A stretch of 6,580 nt of DNA from Zymomonas sp. (GTDB lineage: Bacteria > Pseudomonadota > Alphaproteobacteria > Sphingomonadales > Sphingomonadaceae), in contig NZ_JAIWON010000154.1 in the NCBI RefSeq assembly GCF_020216885.1, positions 1-6,580 of the forward strand, written 5' to 3'. This document shows, piece by piece, positions 1-5,919 of the stretch; the first letter of the stretch is position 1; each line of letters opens with the position of its first letter. The notes under the pieces are model-generated. The model worked only from the letters and a program-made list of their open reading frames with translations. It searched no databases and had not been told where the DNA came from. The position numbers were made by a program, and so were the translations under genes.

Positions 1-125
1 AATATGCTGAAGCCGGTCTTGATGCTGATGGTATCGTTGCCGCGGTTATCTCCGCTTTGCATCGGAACTCAAAGCCTGTTGAAGTCGTTGAAATGGCGAA
101 TATGGGTAGCATCGCTCGCGCTTAA
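1..125 (+). CDS. dxs: C-terminal end of probable 1-deoxy-D-xylulose-5-phosphate synthase (partial)
   Basis: Only the last 40 codons are present; the gene enters from the left edge in the frame starting at base 3 and stops at TAA 123-125. The visible peptide starts YAEAGLDADGIVAAVISAL and continues into a 20-residue tail ending in MGSIARA. The first part resembles the C-terminal end of DXS (E. coli DXS ends with a similar LGLDAAGMEAKIKAWL segment, from memory). DXS condenses pyruvate and glyceraldehyde 3-phosphate with thiamine diphosphate in the cytoplasm, the first step of the MEP isoprenoid pathway. No catalytic residue lies in the window, so the call rests on this short match. Another transketolase-family enzyme is the main alternative. 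manC follows on the same strand 51 bp downstream, so the two may be co-transcribed. Confidence 0.6.
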   Translation, partial: YAEAGLDADGIVAAVISALHRNSKPVEVVEMANMGSIARA

Positions 126-135
126 TTTGCTATTA

Positions 136-151
136 GGGAGCCTCGGCTCCC
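136..151 (+). promoter_or_regulatory. GC-rich hairpin between the dxs-like gene and manC
   Basis: GGGAGC at 136-141 and GCTCCC at 146-151 form a perfect 6-bp stem around the tetraloop CTCG. It begins 10 bases after the upstream stop codon. No run of T follows (the next bases are GACAATAG), so it does not look like a full intrinsic terminator. It may protect the upstream mRNA 3' end or partly attenuate read-through into manC. The structure is seen in the sequence; the role is inferred. Confidence 0.5.
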
Positions 152-176
152 GACAATAGTAAAGAGATCATATATA

Positions 177-1589
177 ATGCTACATCCGGTTGTTTTGTGT
201 GGTGGTTCAGGTACACGTCTTTTCCCGTTATCCCGCCGGAGCCATCCCAAACAACTCCTCAGTTTGATGGGCGAAAATAGCCTGTTTCAGGATGCCGTCG
301 CGCGTGTAACAGATTCGTCTCTATTCACCGCGCCTCTTGTTATCTGCAATGAAGAATACCGTTTTACTATTGCAGAGCAGTTGCAAGAAATGGGTATTAA
401 GGCGCAAGAGATTATTCTTGAACCAGAAGGCCGGAACACAGCGCCCGCGATTGCTTTAGCGGCTGCGATGATCGCGGATAAAGATCCCGATGCCTGCATG
501 CTAATCTTACCGTCAGATCACGTTATCCGTGATGTCAAAGCATTTCATGAAGCGATCAAGGATGCCGAAACTATTGCCCGTAAAGCAAAGGCGCTTGTGA
601 CTTTTGGCGTGCGCCCGACCTCTCCTGAAACAGGTTACGGTTATATCGAAATGGGTGAAGCATTACCTATAGCGGGTGGCTATCATATCGACAGATTCCG
701 TGAAAAGCCGGATATCAAGACAGCTGAAGATTATTTAGCTAGTGGTCGTTTCCTCTGGAACAGCGGGATGTTTCTTTTCCCCGTGTCACGGATATTAGAA
801 GATTTTGCACTTTACCAATCCGATATTTTAGATGCGGTTAAAGCCTCTTTACGCAAGAGCCAAAAAGACCTTGATTTTACGCGCCTAGACGCCAAATCCT
901 TTGCGAAAGCGCCCTCTATTTCGATAGATTATGCGATTATGGAAGCGGCTCATAACAGGGCTGTCGTGCCCGTTGATATTGGTTGGAGTGATGTCGGTTC
1001 ATGGTCATCACTTTGGGCGATCAGTGATCATGACGATAATGGCAATGTTTTAATGGGCGATGTGGTCGCCGAAGATTCTTCTAATTGTCTTATTCGCTCT
1101 GAAAACGGTTTGGTCGCGACGCTTGGTGTCAAAGACCTAACTATTATCAACACTTCAGATGTGACCTTGGTCGTCAACCAAGATCAGTCCCAAGATGTTG
1201 GGACATTGGTCAAAAAAATGATCAAGGAAGGGCGGCTTGAGCCTTTAAATCCCAAACAGGTTGCCCGTCCTTGGGGATGGTATGAATCCATTGCCATGGG
1301 ACCTCGTTTCCAAGTGAAACAGATCATGGTGAAACCGGGTCATCGACTTTCGCTGCAAAAGCATTTTAATCGCGCCGAACATTGGGTGGTTACGCAAGGC
1401 ACCGCACGTGTCACGGTTGGCGATCATGTTGACCTTATTCGCGAGAATGAATCCATTTATATTCCGATGGGGGAGGTGCATCGCCTCGATAACCCCGGAA
1501 AAGTCGATTTACTCCTTATCGAAATTCAGACCGGCTGTTATCTGGGGGAAGACGACATCGTTCGCCTTGAAGATGATTATAGACGCTAA
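177..1589 (+). CDS. manC: Mannose-1-phosphate guanylyltransferase / mannose-6-phosphate isomerase (bifunctional type II)
   Basis: The 470-residue protein has the usual length and two-domain plan of the ManC/AlgA/XanB family. Residues 1-340 form the nucleotidyltransferase domain: signature GGSGTRLFPLSR (9-20), LEPEGRNTAPA (81-91), PSDH (112-115), FREKP (174-178), WNSGMF (194-199) and DIGWSDVGSW (267-276). Residues 364-470 form the cupin phosphomannose-isomerase-type domain: RPWG (364-367), the metal-site region LQKHFNRAEHW (393-403) and IPMGEVHRL (429-437). The enzyme makes GDP-mannose from mannose 1-phosphate and GTP in the cytoplasm; many members also interconvert fructose 6-phosphate and mannose 6-phosphate. 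The ATG at 177 fits because the signature begins nine residues in; AAAGAGA (161-167) is a modest ribosome-binding site. The cupin motif has HFN where relatives often have HHH, which may affect isomerase activity. The gene probably relies on transcription from dxs. Confidence 0.95.
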   Translation: MLHPVVLCGGSGTRLFPLSRRSHPKQLLSLMGENSLFQDAVARVTDSSLFTAPLVICNEEYRFTIAEQLQEMGIKAQEIILEPEGRNTAPAIALAAAMIADKDPDACMLILPSDHVIRDVKAFHEAIKDAETIARKAKALVTFGVRPTSPETGYGYIEMGEALPIAGGYHIDRFREKPDIKTAEDYLASGRFLWNSGMFLFPVSRILEDFALYQSDILDAVKASLRKSQKDLDFTRLDAKSFAKAPSISIDYAIMEAAHNRAVVPVDIGWSDVGSWSSLWAISDHDDNGNVLMGDVVAEDSSNCLIRSENGLVATLGVKDLTIINTSDVTLVVNQDQSQDVGTLVKKMIKEGRLEPLNPKQVARPWGWYESIAMGPRFQVKQIMVKPGHRLSLQKHFNRAEHWVVTQGTARVTVGDHVDLIRENESIYIPMGEVHRLDNPGKVDLLLIEIQTGCYLGEDDIVRLEDDYRR

Positions 1590-1592
1590 GCT

Positions 1593-1626
1593 AAAAAAAG
1601 AGGCTTCTTTTTTAAGAAGCCTCTTT
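1593..1626. terminator. Bidirectional intrinsic terminator between convergent manC and glycosyltransferase gene
   Basis: A perfect 13-bp stem (1597-1609 paired with 1614-1626) closes a TTTT loop; the core is GAGGCTTCTT with its complement. It starts 8 bases after the manC stop and ends 10 bases before the glycosyltransferase stop on the other strand. Read leftwards, the stem runs into seven consecutive U (A-run 1593-1599), a strong terminator for the glycosyltransferase mRNA. Read rightwards the tail is only UUUAAAU, so manC termination depends more on the U-rich 3' arm and may be weaker. Confidence 0.9.
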
Positions 1627-1636
1627 AAATAGCCCT

Positions 1637-2938
1637 TTAGAAACCAAATTTTTTATAAAAATCTTTCAATCGTTTCTTATAATTTTCCATTGAGAATTTC
1701 TCTGCTTGGACAGGACCACGTTGCTGTAATGTCTTCACCAAATCATCATCCTCAGCCAGCGCGCTTATGGCTTCAGAAATGGCATCTACGTCATAAGGAT
1801 CCACTAATAACGCGGCATCTCCTGCGACTTCTTTAATCGCTGGGTGGGTCGAACTGATAACCGCCGTTCCTAAACACATCGCTTCAGCAACAGGTAAACC
1901 AAAACCCTCTGCAATCGACGGGAAGACAACGGCGCGTGCGCCTTTAATCGCACTAACAAGCTGAGACCGAGACATATAGTCCAGCTGAATAATTTTCTTT
2001 TTTTCGGGTAGATCGCGCCCTTTTAGCTGCTCCAGCAAAGCATGATCCTCTTCAGCACTCCAACTACGGCTGCTAACAATCACAAGAGGATAATCAGGAC
2101 AATCCGCAGCCATATAGGCTTCAATTAAGCGCTTTACATTTTTCTTTGGCTCTATCGCACCATAGAACAAGAAATAATGGCCATATTCCAAGCCAAATAA
2201 GCCATTTACATCCCGCTCAACCAAAGACTTCGGACGATTTTTCAAGGCCTCTTCAAAATCAACGGCCTGATATAAATTCGTTACTTGGCTCTCAGGCGCA
2301 TTAAACAGACGAATAATATCTCGCCTAGAAGCCTCAGACACAGTCAGTATATGATCTCCATTTTTTAAAATATCGGCGATAATGTTCCAATTTAAAAGAT
2401 GGTTACCACCGACTGTATTGGGATGTGTAAAGGGTACCAGATCATGAATAGTATAAATATTAATACTATTCTTTAATCTTATAGGAATAAGATGCGTCCA
2501 ATGCATAAATTGGGGTGCATCATCTAATATCATATTTAAAAAATTGTGGAATGTTTTGTAATTTTTTTTAGAAATAGTAAAAATATTTCTGTAATTGTAA
2601 ATATATTCTACATCATTACTGGTATTTTTTGAATATAATTTATCAACGATATTTAAATTTATTCTATCTGGTTGAATCTTTCCAGATTTTTTATAGCGTA
2701 TAATATCTTTAATATCAGATAAAATGGCTGTTTTCGAGGAATGTGATGACTCGTTGCGAAAGAATAGAATTTCTCTTAAAGCAGGATTTGATGAATTGCT
2801 TACATTTCTGCCATAAATAATGCCTGTTTCATGGCCGATGCTTCTTATCGCTTTCAATAGAGATCGAGCATAAGAGGCAATGCCTGTTCCTTGCGGATTA
2901 GCAAGGTTGAGGCCATCAACAAAACATTTAAAAGACAT
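1637..2938 (-). CDS. Glycosyltransferase, GT4 family (group 1), probable surface polysaccharide synthesis
   Basis: The 433-residue protein has the GT-B layout of CAZy family GT4. The N-terminal domain starts with a glycine-rich loop (GTGIASYA, 17-24) and contains IYTIHDLVPF (161-170) and LTVSEAS (198-204). The C-terminal Rossmann domain has GAIEPKKNVKRLIEAY (260-275) and the E-x7-E signature EGFGLPVAEAM (344-354), which in this family contacts the sugar-nucleotide donor. No signal peptide or membrane segment is evident, so it should act in the cytoplasm or at the inner membrane face. Donor and acceptor cannot be read from the sequence; the neighbouring manC suggests GDP-mannose (inference). 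The ATG at 2936-2938 fits the expected N-terminus; upstream GGATCACC is only a weak ribosome-binding site. The promoter must lie in the AT-rich 2939-3056 gap, but I could not fix one. Codons about 60-165 are strikingly AT-rich compared with the C-terminal half. Confidence 0.9.
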   Translation of the reverse strand: MSFKCFVDGLNLANPQGTGIASYARSLLKAIRSIGHETGIIYGRNVSNSSNPALREILFFRNESSHSSKTAILSDIKDIIRYKKSGKIQPDRINLNIVDKLYSKNTSNDVEYIYNYRNIFTISKKNYKTFHNFLNMILDDAPQFMHWTHLIPIRLKNSINIYTIHDLVPFTHPNTVGGNHLLNWNIIADILKNGDHILTVSEASRRDIIRLFNAPESQVTNLYQAVDFEEALKNRPKSLVERDVNGLFGLEYGHYFLFYGAIEPKKNVKRLIEAYMAADCPDYPLVIVSSRSWSAEEDHALLEQLKGRDLPEKKKIIQLDYMSRSQLVSAIKGARAVVFPSIAEGFGLPVAEAMCLGTAVISSTHPAIKEVAGDAALLVDPYDVDAISEAISALAEDDDLVKTLQQRGPVQAEKFSMENYKKRLKDFYKKFGF

Positions 2939-3056
2939 GGAATAGGTGATCCGTATAACAATAAAATATTAAAATTGAATAATAGAACTTTCGCTAAAAG
3001 GCGAAGATCGATTTAATCTTATGAAGTAAAAAGTAGATTTGATATGTTATAAATAC

Positions 3057-3082
3057 AAAAAAAGCCGGCTAAAAGCCAGCTT
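3057..3082 (-). terminator. Intrinsic terminator of the tRNA-Glu transcript
   Basis: Read on the minus strand, AAGCTGGC (3082-3075) and GCCGGCTT (3069-3062) form an 8-bp stem with one G-U pair around loop TTTTA. The stem runs into a U-tract given by the A-run 3057-3063. It lies 39 bases past the tRNA 3' end and separates the tRNA unit from the glycosyltransferase gene farther downstream on the same strand. Confidence 0.9.
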
Positions 3083-3121
3083 ATAACATCCAATAAATTG
3101 TAACACCGAAGTTAAATTTAT

Positions 3122-3197
3122 TGGCGACCCCAACGGGAATCGAACCCGTGTTTTCGCCGTGAAAGGGCGATGTCCTAGACCGCTAGACGATGGGGTC
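3122..3197 (-). tRNA. tRNA-Glu, anticodon TTC (UUC)
   Basis: The minus strand folds into a 76-nt cloverleaf. The acceptor arm pairs GACCCCA (3197-3191) with TGGGGTC (3132-3126). The T arm has stem ACGGG/CCCGT around loop TTCGATT. The anticodon loop CTTTCAC carries TTC at 3163-3161, which reads GAA and GAG codons for glutamate. The discriminator base is G, and the CCA end is encoded (3124-3122). D-arm sequence CGTCTAGCGGTCTAGGACA closely matches bacterial tRNA-Glu. It is a lone tRNA with its own promoter-like region upstream and a terminator downstream. Confidence 0.97.
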
Positions 3198-3209
3198 GCT
3201 CGCGGTGTG

Positions 3210-3274
3210 AGGCGGTAGATATGGAATTCTCGCGATTAGGTCAAGCAGTTTTTTTAAATTTTTTTATTTTTTTT
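3210..3274 (-). promoter_or_regulatory. tRNA-Glu promoter with A-tract upstream element
   Basis: On the minus strand a -35 box TTGACC (3244-3239) is followed by a 17-bp spacer and a weaker -10 box TATCTA (3221-3216). This predicts a start near 3209, about 12 bases before the mature tRNA. The stretch between -10 and start is CCGCCT, a GC-rich discriminator of the type found in stable-RNA promoters under stringent control. Immediately upstream of -35, at about -40 to -65, lies an A/T tract (3249-3274 on the plus strand: T7 A3 T7 A T8) resembling an UP element. Boxes are seen in the sequence; activity is inferred. The rest of 3198-3313 holds no other feature. Confidence 0.7.
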
Positions 3275-3313
3275 CAAAAACTTTTACCGTCTCGCGAAAA
3301 ATGCCCTATTTCC

Positions 3314-5074
3314 TTACGCCCAAGCGATATCCTCAATATGAAGCTGGGCATCTTTTCTGCCATTCCATTCATTTAACTGGATTTTACCGGCCACCCATAG
3401 CTTGCGATCACGCCCCGCCGCTATCACCATTTGGGTGATTGGGGTCTCTACCGCATTAAAGGCAATCGCCTTAAAGCTTTGCCCATCTTGTCCTTTAAAA
3501 ATAACCGACAAATGCTTCTCTTTTAATATCCGCGTCTGAATTGCATATACGGGGCCCGTAACAATATGAGGGGAGGGCCACCCTGCACCATAGGGGCCTC
3601 CAGCTTCCAACGCTTCGATCACGGCCAAATTAACGCCGCCTGCGCTTAAAACTTCATCAATAAACAAAGCTTTATTCGCCCGAGCCGTTTCAACATCTTT
3701 CCGTACTCTTTCAGATAGAAAGGCAGCAAAATCCTGTATCTGCTCTTTCTTGACACTTAAGCCCGCCGCCATGGCATGACCGCCACCATTCACTAACAGC
3801 CCCGCTTGCTTGGCTGATAAGACAGCAGCGCCCAAATCGACGCCAGATAAAGAACGTCCCGAACCTTTACCATTGCCGTCTTCATCAATCCCGATGACGA
3901 TCACCGGACGGTCATATTTTTGTTTTAATCGACCTGCGACAATGCCGATTACACCGGGATGCCATCCTTCGCCCGCCACAACCATCACAGGCCGTTCAAC
4001 TTGCTCTTCACATAGGCCTTCAGCGGCTTCGGTTACAGTTTGTTCAATCGATCGTCGTTCCAGATTGAATTGATTTAAAGCGAGTGCCAGCTCCTCACAT
4101 TCATTCTTATCAAGACTGGTCAGCAATCTTACACCCAGATCAGATTTACCGACCCGTCCACCGGCATTGATCCTCGGGCCCAATATAAAACCAAGATCAT
4201 AAGTCGTTGGCGGACGAGAAACGCCTGCGATATCCAATAGAGCTGCAAGGCCGGGACGATGCCGTGCCACCATAACTTTTAATCCTTGCGCGACAAAAGC
4301 CCTGTTGAGCCCATGTAACGCCGCGACATCAGCGACTGTTCCCAAGGCAACTAAATCAAGCAACGCCATTAGTTTGGGTTCGGGTCTATCCGCAAAATAG
4401 CCGTCTCGCCGCAAATGCCGCACCAAAGCCGCTGCTAATAAAAAAGCTACGCCGACAGCGGCCAAATGCCCATATTGTGCGCCTTCTTCTTCATCAAGAC
4501 GGTTAGGATTTACAACAGCATAAGCCTCTGGCAATTGAGGCTGACATTGATGATGATCGACAACTACCACATCCAAACCGGCTTCTTTTGCTGCTTCAAG
4601 GGCTTCATAAGCCTGCGCGCCGCAATCGACCGTCACAACTAGATTAGCACCTTCTTCGGCCAATTTTCGCATCGACTGTACTGCGGGGCCATAGCCTTCC
4701 GCCACACGGTCAGGAATATAGTAACCGGCATGCACACCCAATTGACGGAGAAGATCGATCATTAAAGCCGACGAAGTAGCACCATCGACATCATAATCGC
4801 CAAAAATAACGATAGATTCTTTCTTATAGATAGCCTTTGCTAGCCTCTCTGCCGCGCGATCCATATCGCGTAACAAAGAAGGGTCAGGCATAAAATTTTT
4901 AATTTTGGGATCGCGATAGGCAGCCAGATTTTCACGAGGGCAACCGCGCGTGATAAGAATGCGATCAATCAGATCTTCAAGCGGATTTTCTCCACTAAAC
5001 CCCGAATTTTGGCCTCGCCATTGCCATGCTTGACCCAGAGCAGAAGAAGAAACGCCGCAGACAAGATTTGCCAT
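3314..5074 (-). CDS. recJ: Single-stranded-DNA-specific 5'-3' exonuclease RecJ
   Basis: With the ATG at 5072-5074 the protein has 586 residues, close to E. coli RecJ (577). DHH phosphoesterase motifs are in order: FGDYDVDG (91-98), VTVDCG (147-152), VVDHH (171-175), GTVADV (245-250) and GPRINAGGR (299-307). The DHHA1 domain follows with GWHPGVIGI (370-378), GSGRS (404-408) and GGHAMAAG (431-438), then a C-terminal OB-like region. Asp and His residues of the DHH motifs bind Mn2+/Mg2+. RecJ degrades single-stranded DNA 5' to 3' in RecF-pathway recombination, mismatch repair and base-excision repair. The frame stays open upstream to a TTG at 5128, but GGGA sits five bases before the ATG, and RecJ proteins usually begin near MANLVCGVSSSALGQAW, so the ATG is preferred. 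TATTAT (5099-5094, minus strand) could be its -10 box. No hairpin terminator is visible after the stop. Confidence 0.95.
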   Translation of the reverse strand: MANLVCGVSSSALGQAWQWRGQNSGFSGENPLEDLIDRILITRGCPRENLAAYRDPKIKNFMPDPSLLRDMDRAAERLAKAIYKKESIVIFGDYDVDGATSSALMIDLLRQLGVHAGYYIPDRVAEGYGPAVQSMRKLAEEGANLVVTVDCGAQAYEALEAAKEAGLDVVVVDHHQCQPQLPEAYAVVNPNRLDEEEGAQYGHLAAVGVAFLLAAALVRHLRRDGYFADRPEPKLMALLDLVALGTVADVAALHGLNRAFVAQGLKVMVARHRPGLAALLDIAGVSRPPTTYDLGFILGPRINAGGRVGKSDLGVRLLTSLDKNECEELALALNQFNLERRSIEQTVTEAAEGLCEEQVERPVMVVAGEGWHPGVIGIVAGRLKQKYDRPVIVIGIDEDGNGKGSGRSLSGVDLGAAVLSAKQAGLLVNGGGHAMAAGLSVKKEQIQDFAAFLSERVRKDVETARANKALFIDEVLSAGGVNLAVIEALEAGGPYGAGWPSPHIVTGPVYAIQTRILKEKHLSVIFKGQDGQSFKAIAFNAVETPITQMVIAAGRDRKLWVAGKIQLNEWNGRKDAQLHIEDIAWA

Positions 5075-5160
5075 AAATATCCCAAATTCGCATAATAAAG
5101 AAAGAATTCGCTTGAAATGAAGAGACAAAGAACAAAAGAACCATCATTGCTCCACTATCC

Positions 5161-5190
5161 CTGACATGATAGCGCAACAGACATTATTAG
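5161..5190 (+). promoter_or_regulatory. Candidate folE promoter
   Basis: CTGACA (5161-5166, five of six bases of the -35 consensus) is followed by an 18-bp spacer and TATTAG (5185-5190, four of six of the -10 consensus). The predicted start is near 5197, leaving a leader of about 26 bases that contains AGGA (5207-5210) ahead of the ATG at 5223. The match is moderate and unconfirmed. Confidence 0.4.
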
Positions 5191-5222
5191 ACCATAACCC
5201 CGAAACAGGACAAAATATCATA

Positions 5223-5828
5223 ATGGAAGAAATACAAGATCTGGCGGTTATGCGCCCGGATCAGGTCAATGTGCCGGAAGAAATACAGGAAGCCATTCGC
5301 AGCCTTATCCGTTGGGCGGGTGATGATCCTGATCGGGAAGGCCTGATTGATACACCCAAGCGGGTTGCCAAAGCATGGAAATATTATTGTCGGGGGTATC
5401 GGGAAGACCCTGAAAACCATTTAAAAACCGTTTTTGAAGAAGTTGGTGGCTATAACGATATCGTATTGCTGAAAGATATTCCTTTCTATTCGCATTGCGA
5501 ACATCATATGGCGCCCATTATGGGGCATGCCCATATCGCCTATTTGCCGAATAAAAAGGTTGTTGGCCTGTCAAAACTGGCGCGGGTGCTAAAAGGCTAC
5601 GCCCATCGCTTGCAAATACAGGAAAGATTGACCGCACAAGTCGCCGATTGCATCTGGAATAATCTGCGTCCGCGCGGTGTTGCGGTGGTTATTTCTGCGG
5701 TGCATAGCTGTATGGCCGCGCGTGGGGTCGAAACCCCCAATGTCCAGACCGTCACCAAAACGCTACGCGGTATTTATAGTGAAGACCCTGAACAGGCCAA
5801 AATGATCCTTAATCTTATGGGTGTATAA
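5223..5828 (+). CDS. folE: GTP cyclohydrolase I (FolE type, zinc-dependent)
   Basis: The enzyme converts GTP to 7,8-dihydroneopterin triphosphate and formate, the first step of tetrahydrofolate synthesis, in the cytoplasm as a homodecamer in known members. From the ATG at 5223 it has 201 residues. The conserved core includes WAGDDPDREGLIDTPKRVAKAW (residues 31-52), the catalytic and zinc segment HCEHHMAP (91-98), GLSKLARV (115-122) and HSCMAARGVE (161-170). Cys92, His95 and Cys163 correspond to E. coli zinc ligands Cys110, His113 and Cys181, so this is the classical metal-dependent form. An upstream in-frame ATG at 5166 would add 19 residues, but it has no ribosome-binding site and overlaps a likely -35 box. 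The 5223 start has AGGA 12 bases upstream, which is a long spacing, so the start remains less certain than the identity. The gene is divergent from recJ. Confidence 0.93.
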   Translation: MEEIQDLAVMRPDQVNVPEEIQEAIRSLIRWAGDDPDREGLIDTPKRVAKAWKYYCRGYREDPENHLKTVFEEVGGYNDIVLLKDIPFYSHCEHHMAPIMGHAHIAYLPNKKVVGLSKLARVLKGYAHRLQIQERLTAQVADCIWNNLRPRGVAVVISAVHSCMAARGVETPNVQTVTKTLRGIYSEDPEQAKMILNLMGV

Positions 5829-5880
5829 TCCAGATCAAGGTTAATGGTAAAATTTACCGTTTTCCGGTGGAAATGGTGTT

Positions 5881-5919
5881 ATGACCAAAGATGAACTAGC
5901 TATCTGGAAAAGATTATGA
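5881..5919 (+). CDS. Possible 12-codon leader ORF overlapping the epimerase start
   Basis: An ATG at 5881 opens a frame encoding MTKDELAIWKRL and stops at TGA 5917-5919, overlapping the epimerase start codon as ATGA. GGTGGA (5866-5871), nine bases upstream, could act as a weak ribosome-binding site. If translated, it could couple ribosomes from a leader onto the epimerase. No homologue is recognised, and a 12-codon frame arises easily by chance, so this is only a candidate. Confidence 0.2.
   Translation: MTKDELAIWKRL

Noticed and set aside
1408..1632. A 74-codon plus-strand frame overlapping the manC end and the terminator
   Set aside because: It runs through conserved manC codons in another frame and through the terminator hairpin, with no recognisable product.
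3228..3297. TCTCGCGA occurring at both 3228-3235 and 3290-3297 around the T-rich tract, considered as a flanking repeat of a mobile element or att site
   Set aside because: Eight bases are too few to support this; there is no integrase, no second tRNA fragment and no cargo between them.
3810..4073. An 87-codon plus-strand frame inside recJ
   Set aside because: It is antisense to the conserved DHHA1 region of recJ, resembles no known family, and its Pro/Ser/Arg-rich composition is typical of a shadow frame.
5075..5128. An 18-residue N-terminal extension of RecJ from a TTG codon at 5126-5128
   Set aside because: It uses a rare start codon without a good ribosome-binding site, and the extension (MSLHFKRILSLLCEFGIF) is not typical of RecJ. 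The ATG at 5072-5074 has GGGA five bases upstream and gives the expected N-terminus.
5834..5884. A short frame after folE reading IKVNGKIYRFPVEMVL, considered as a gene remnant
   Set aside because: It has no start codon near its beginning, is only 16 codons long and has no homology I can support; it is probably chance.
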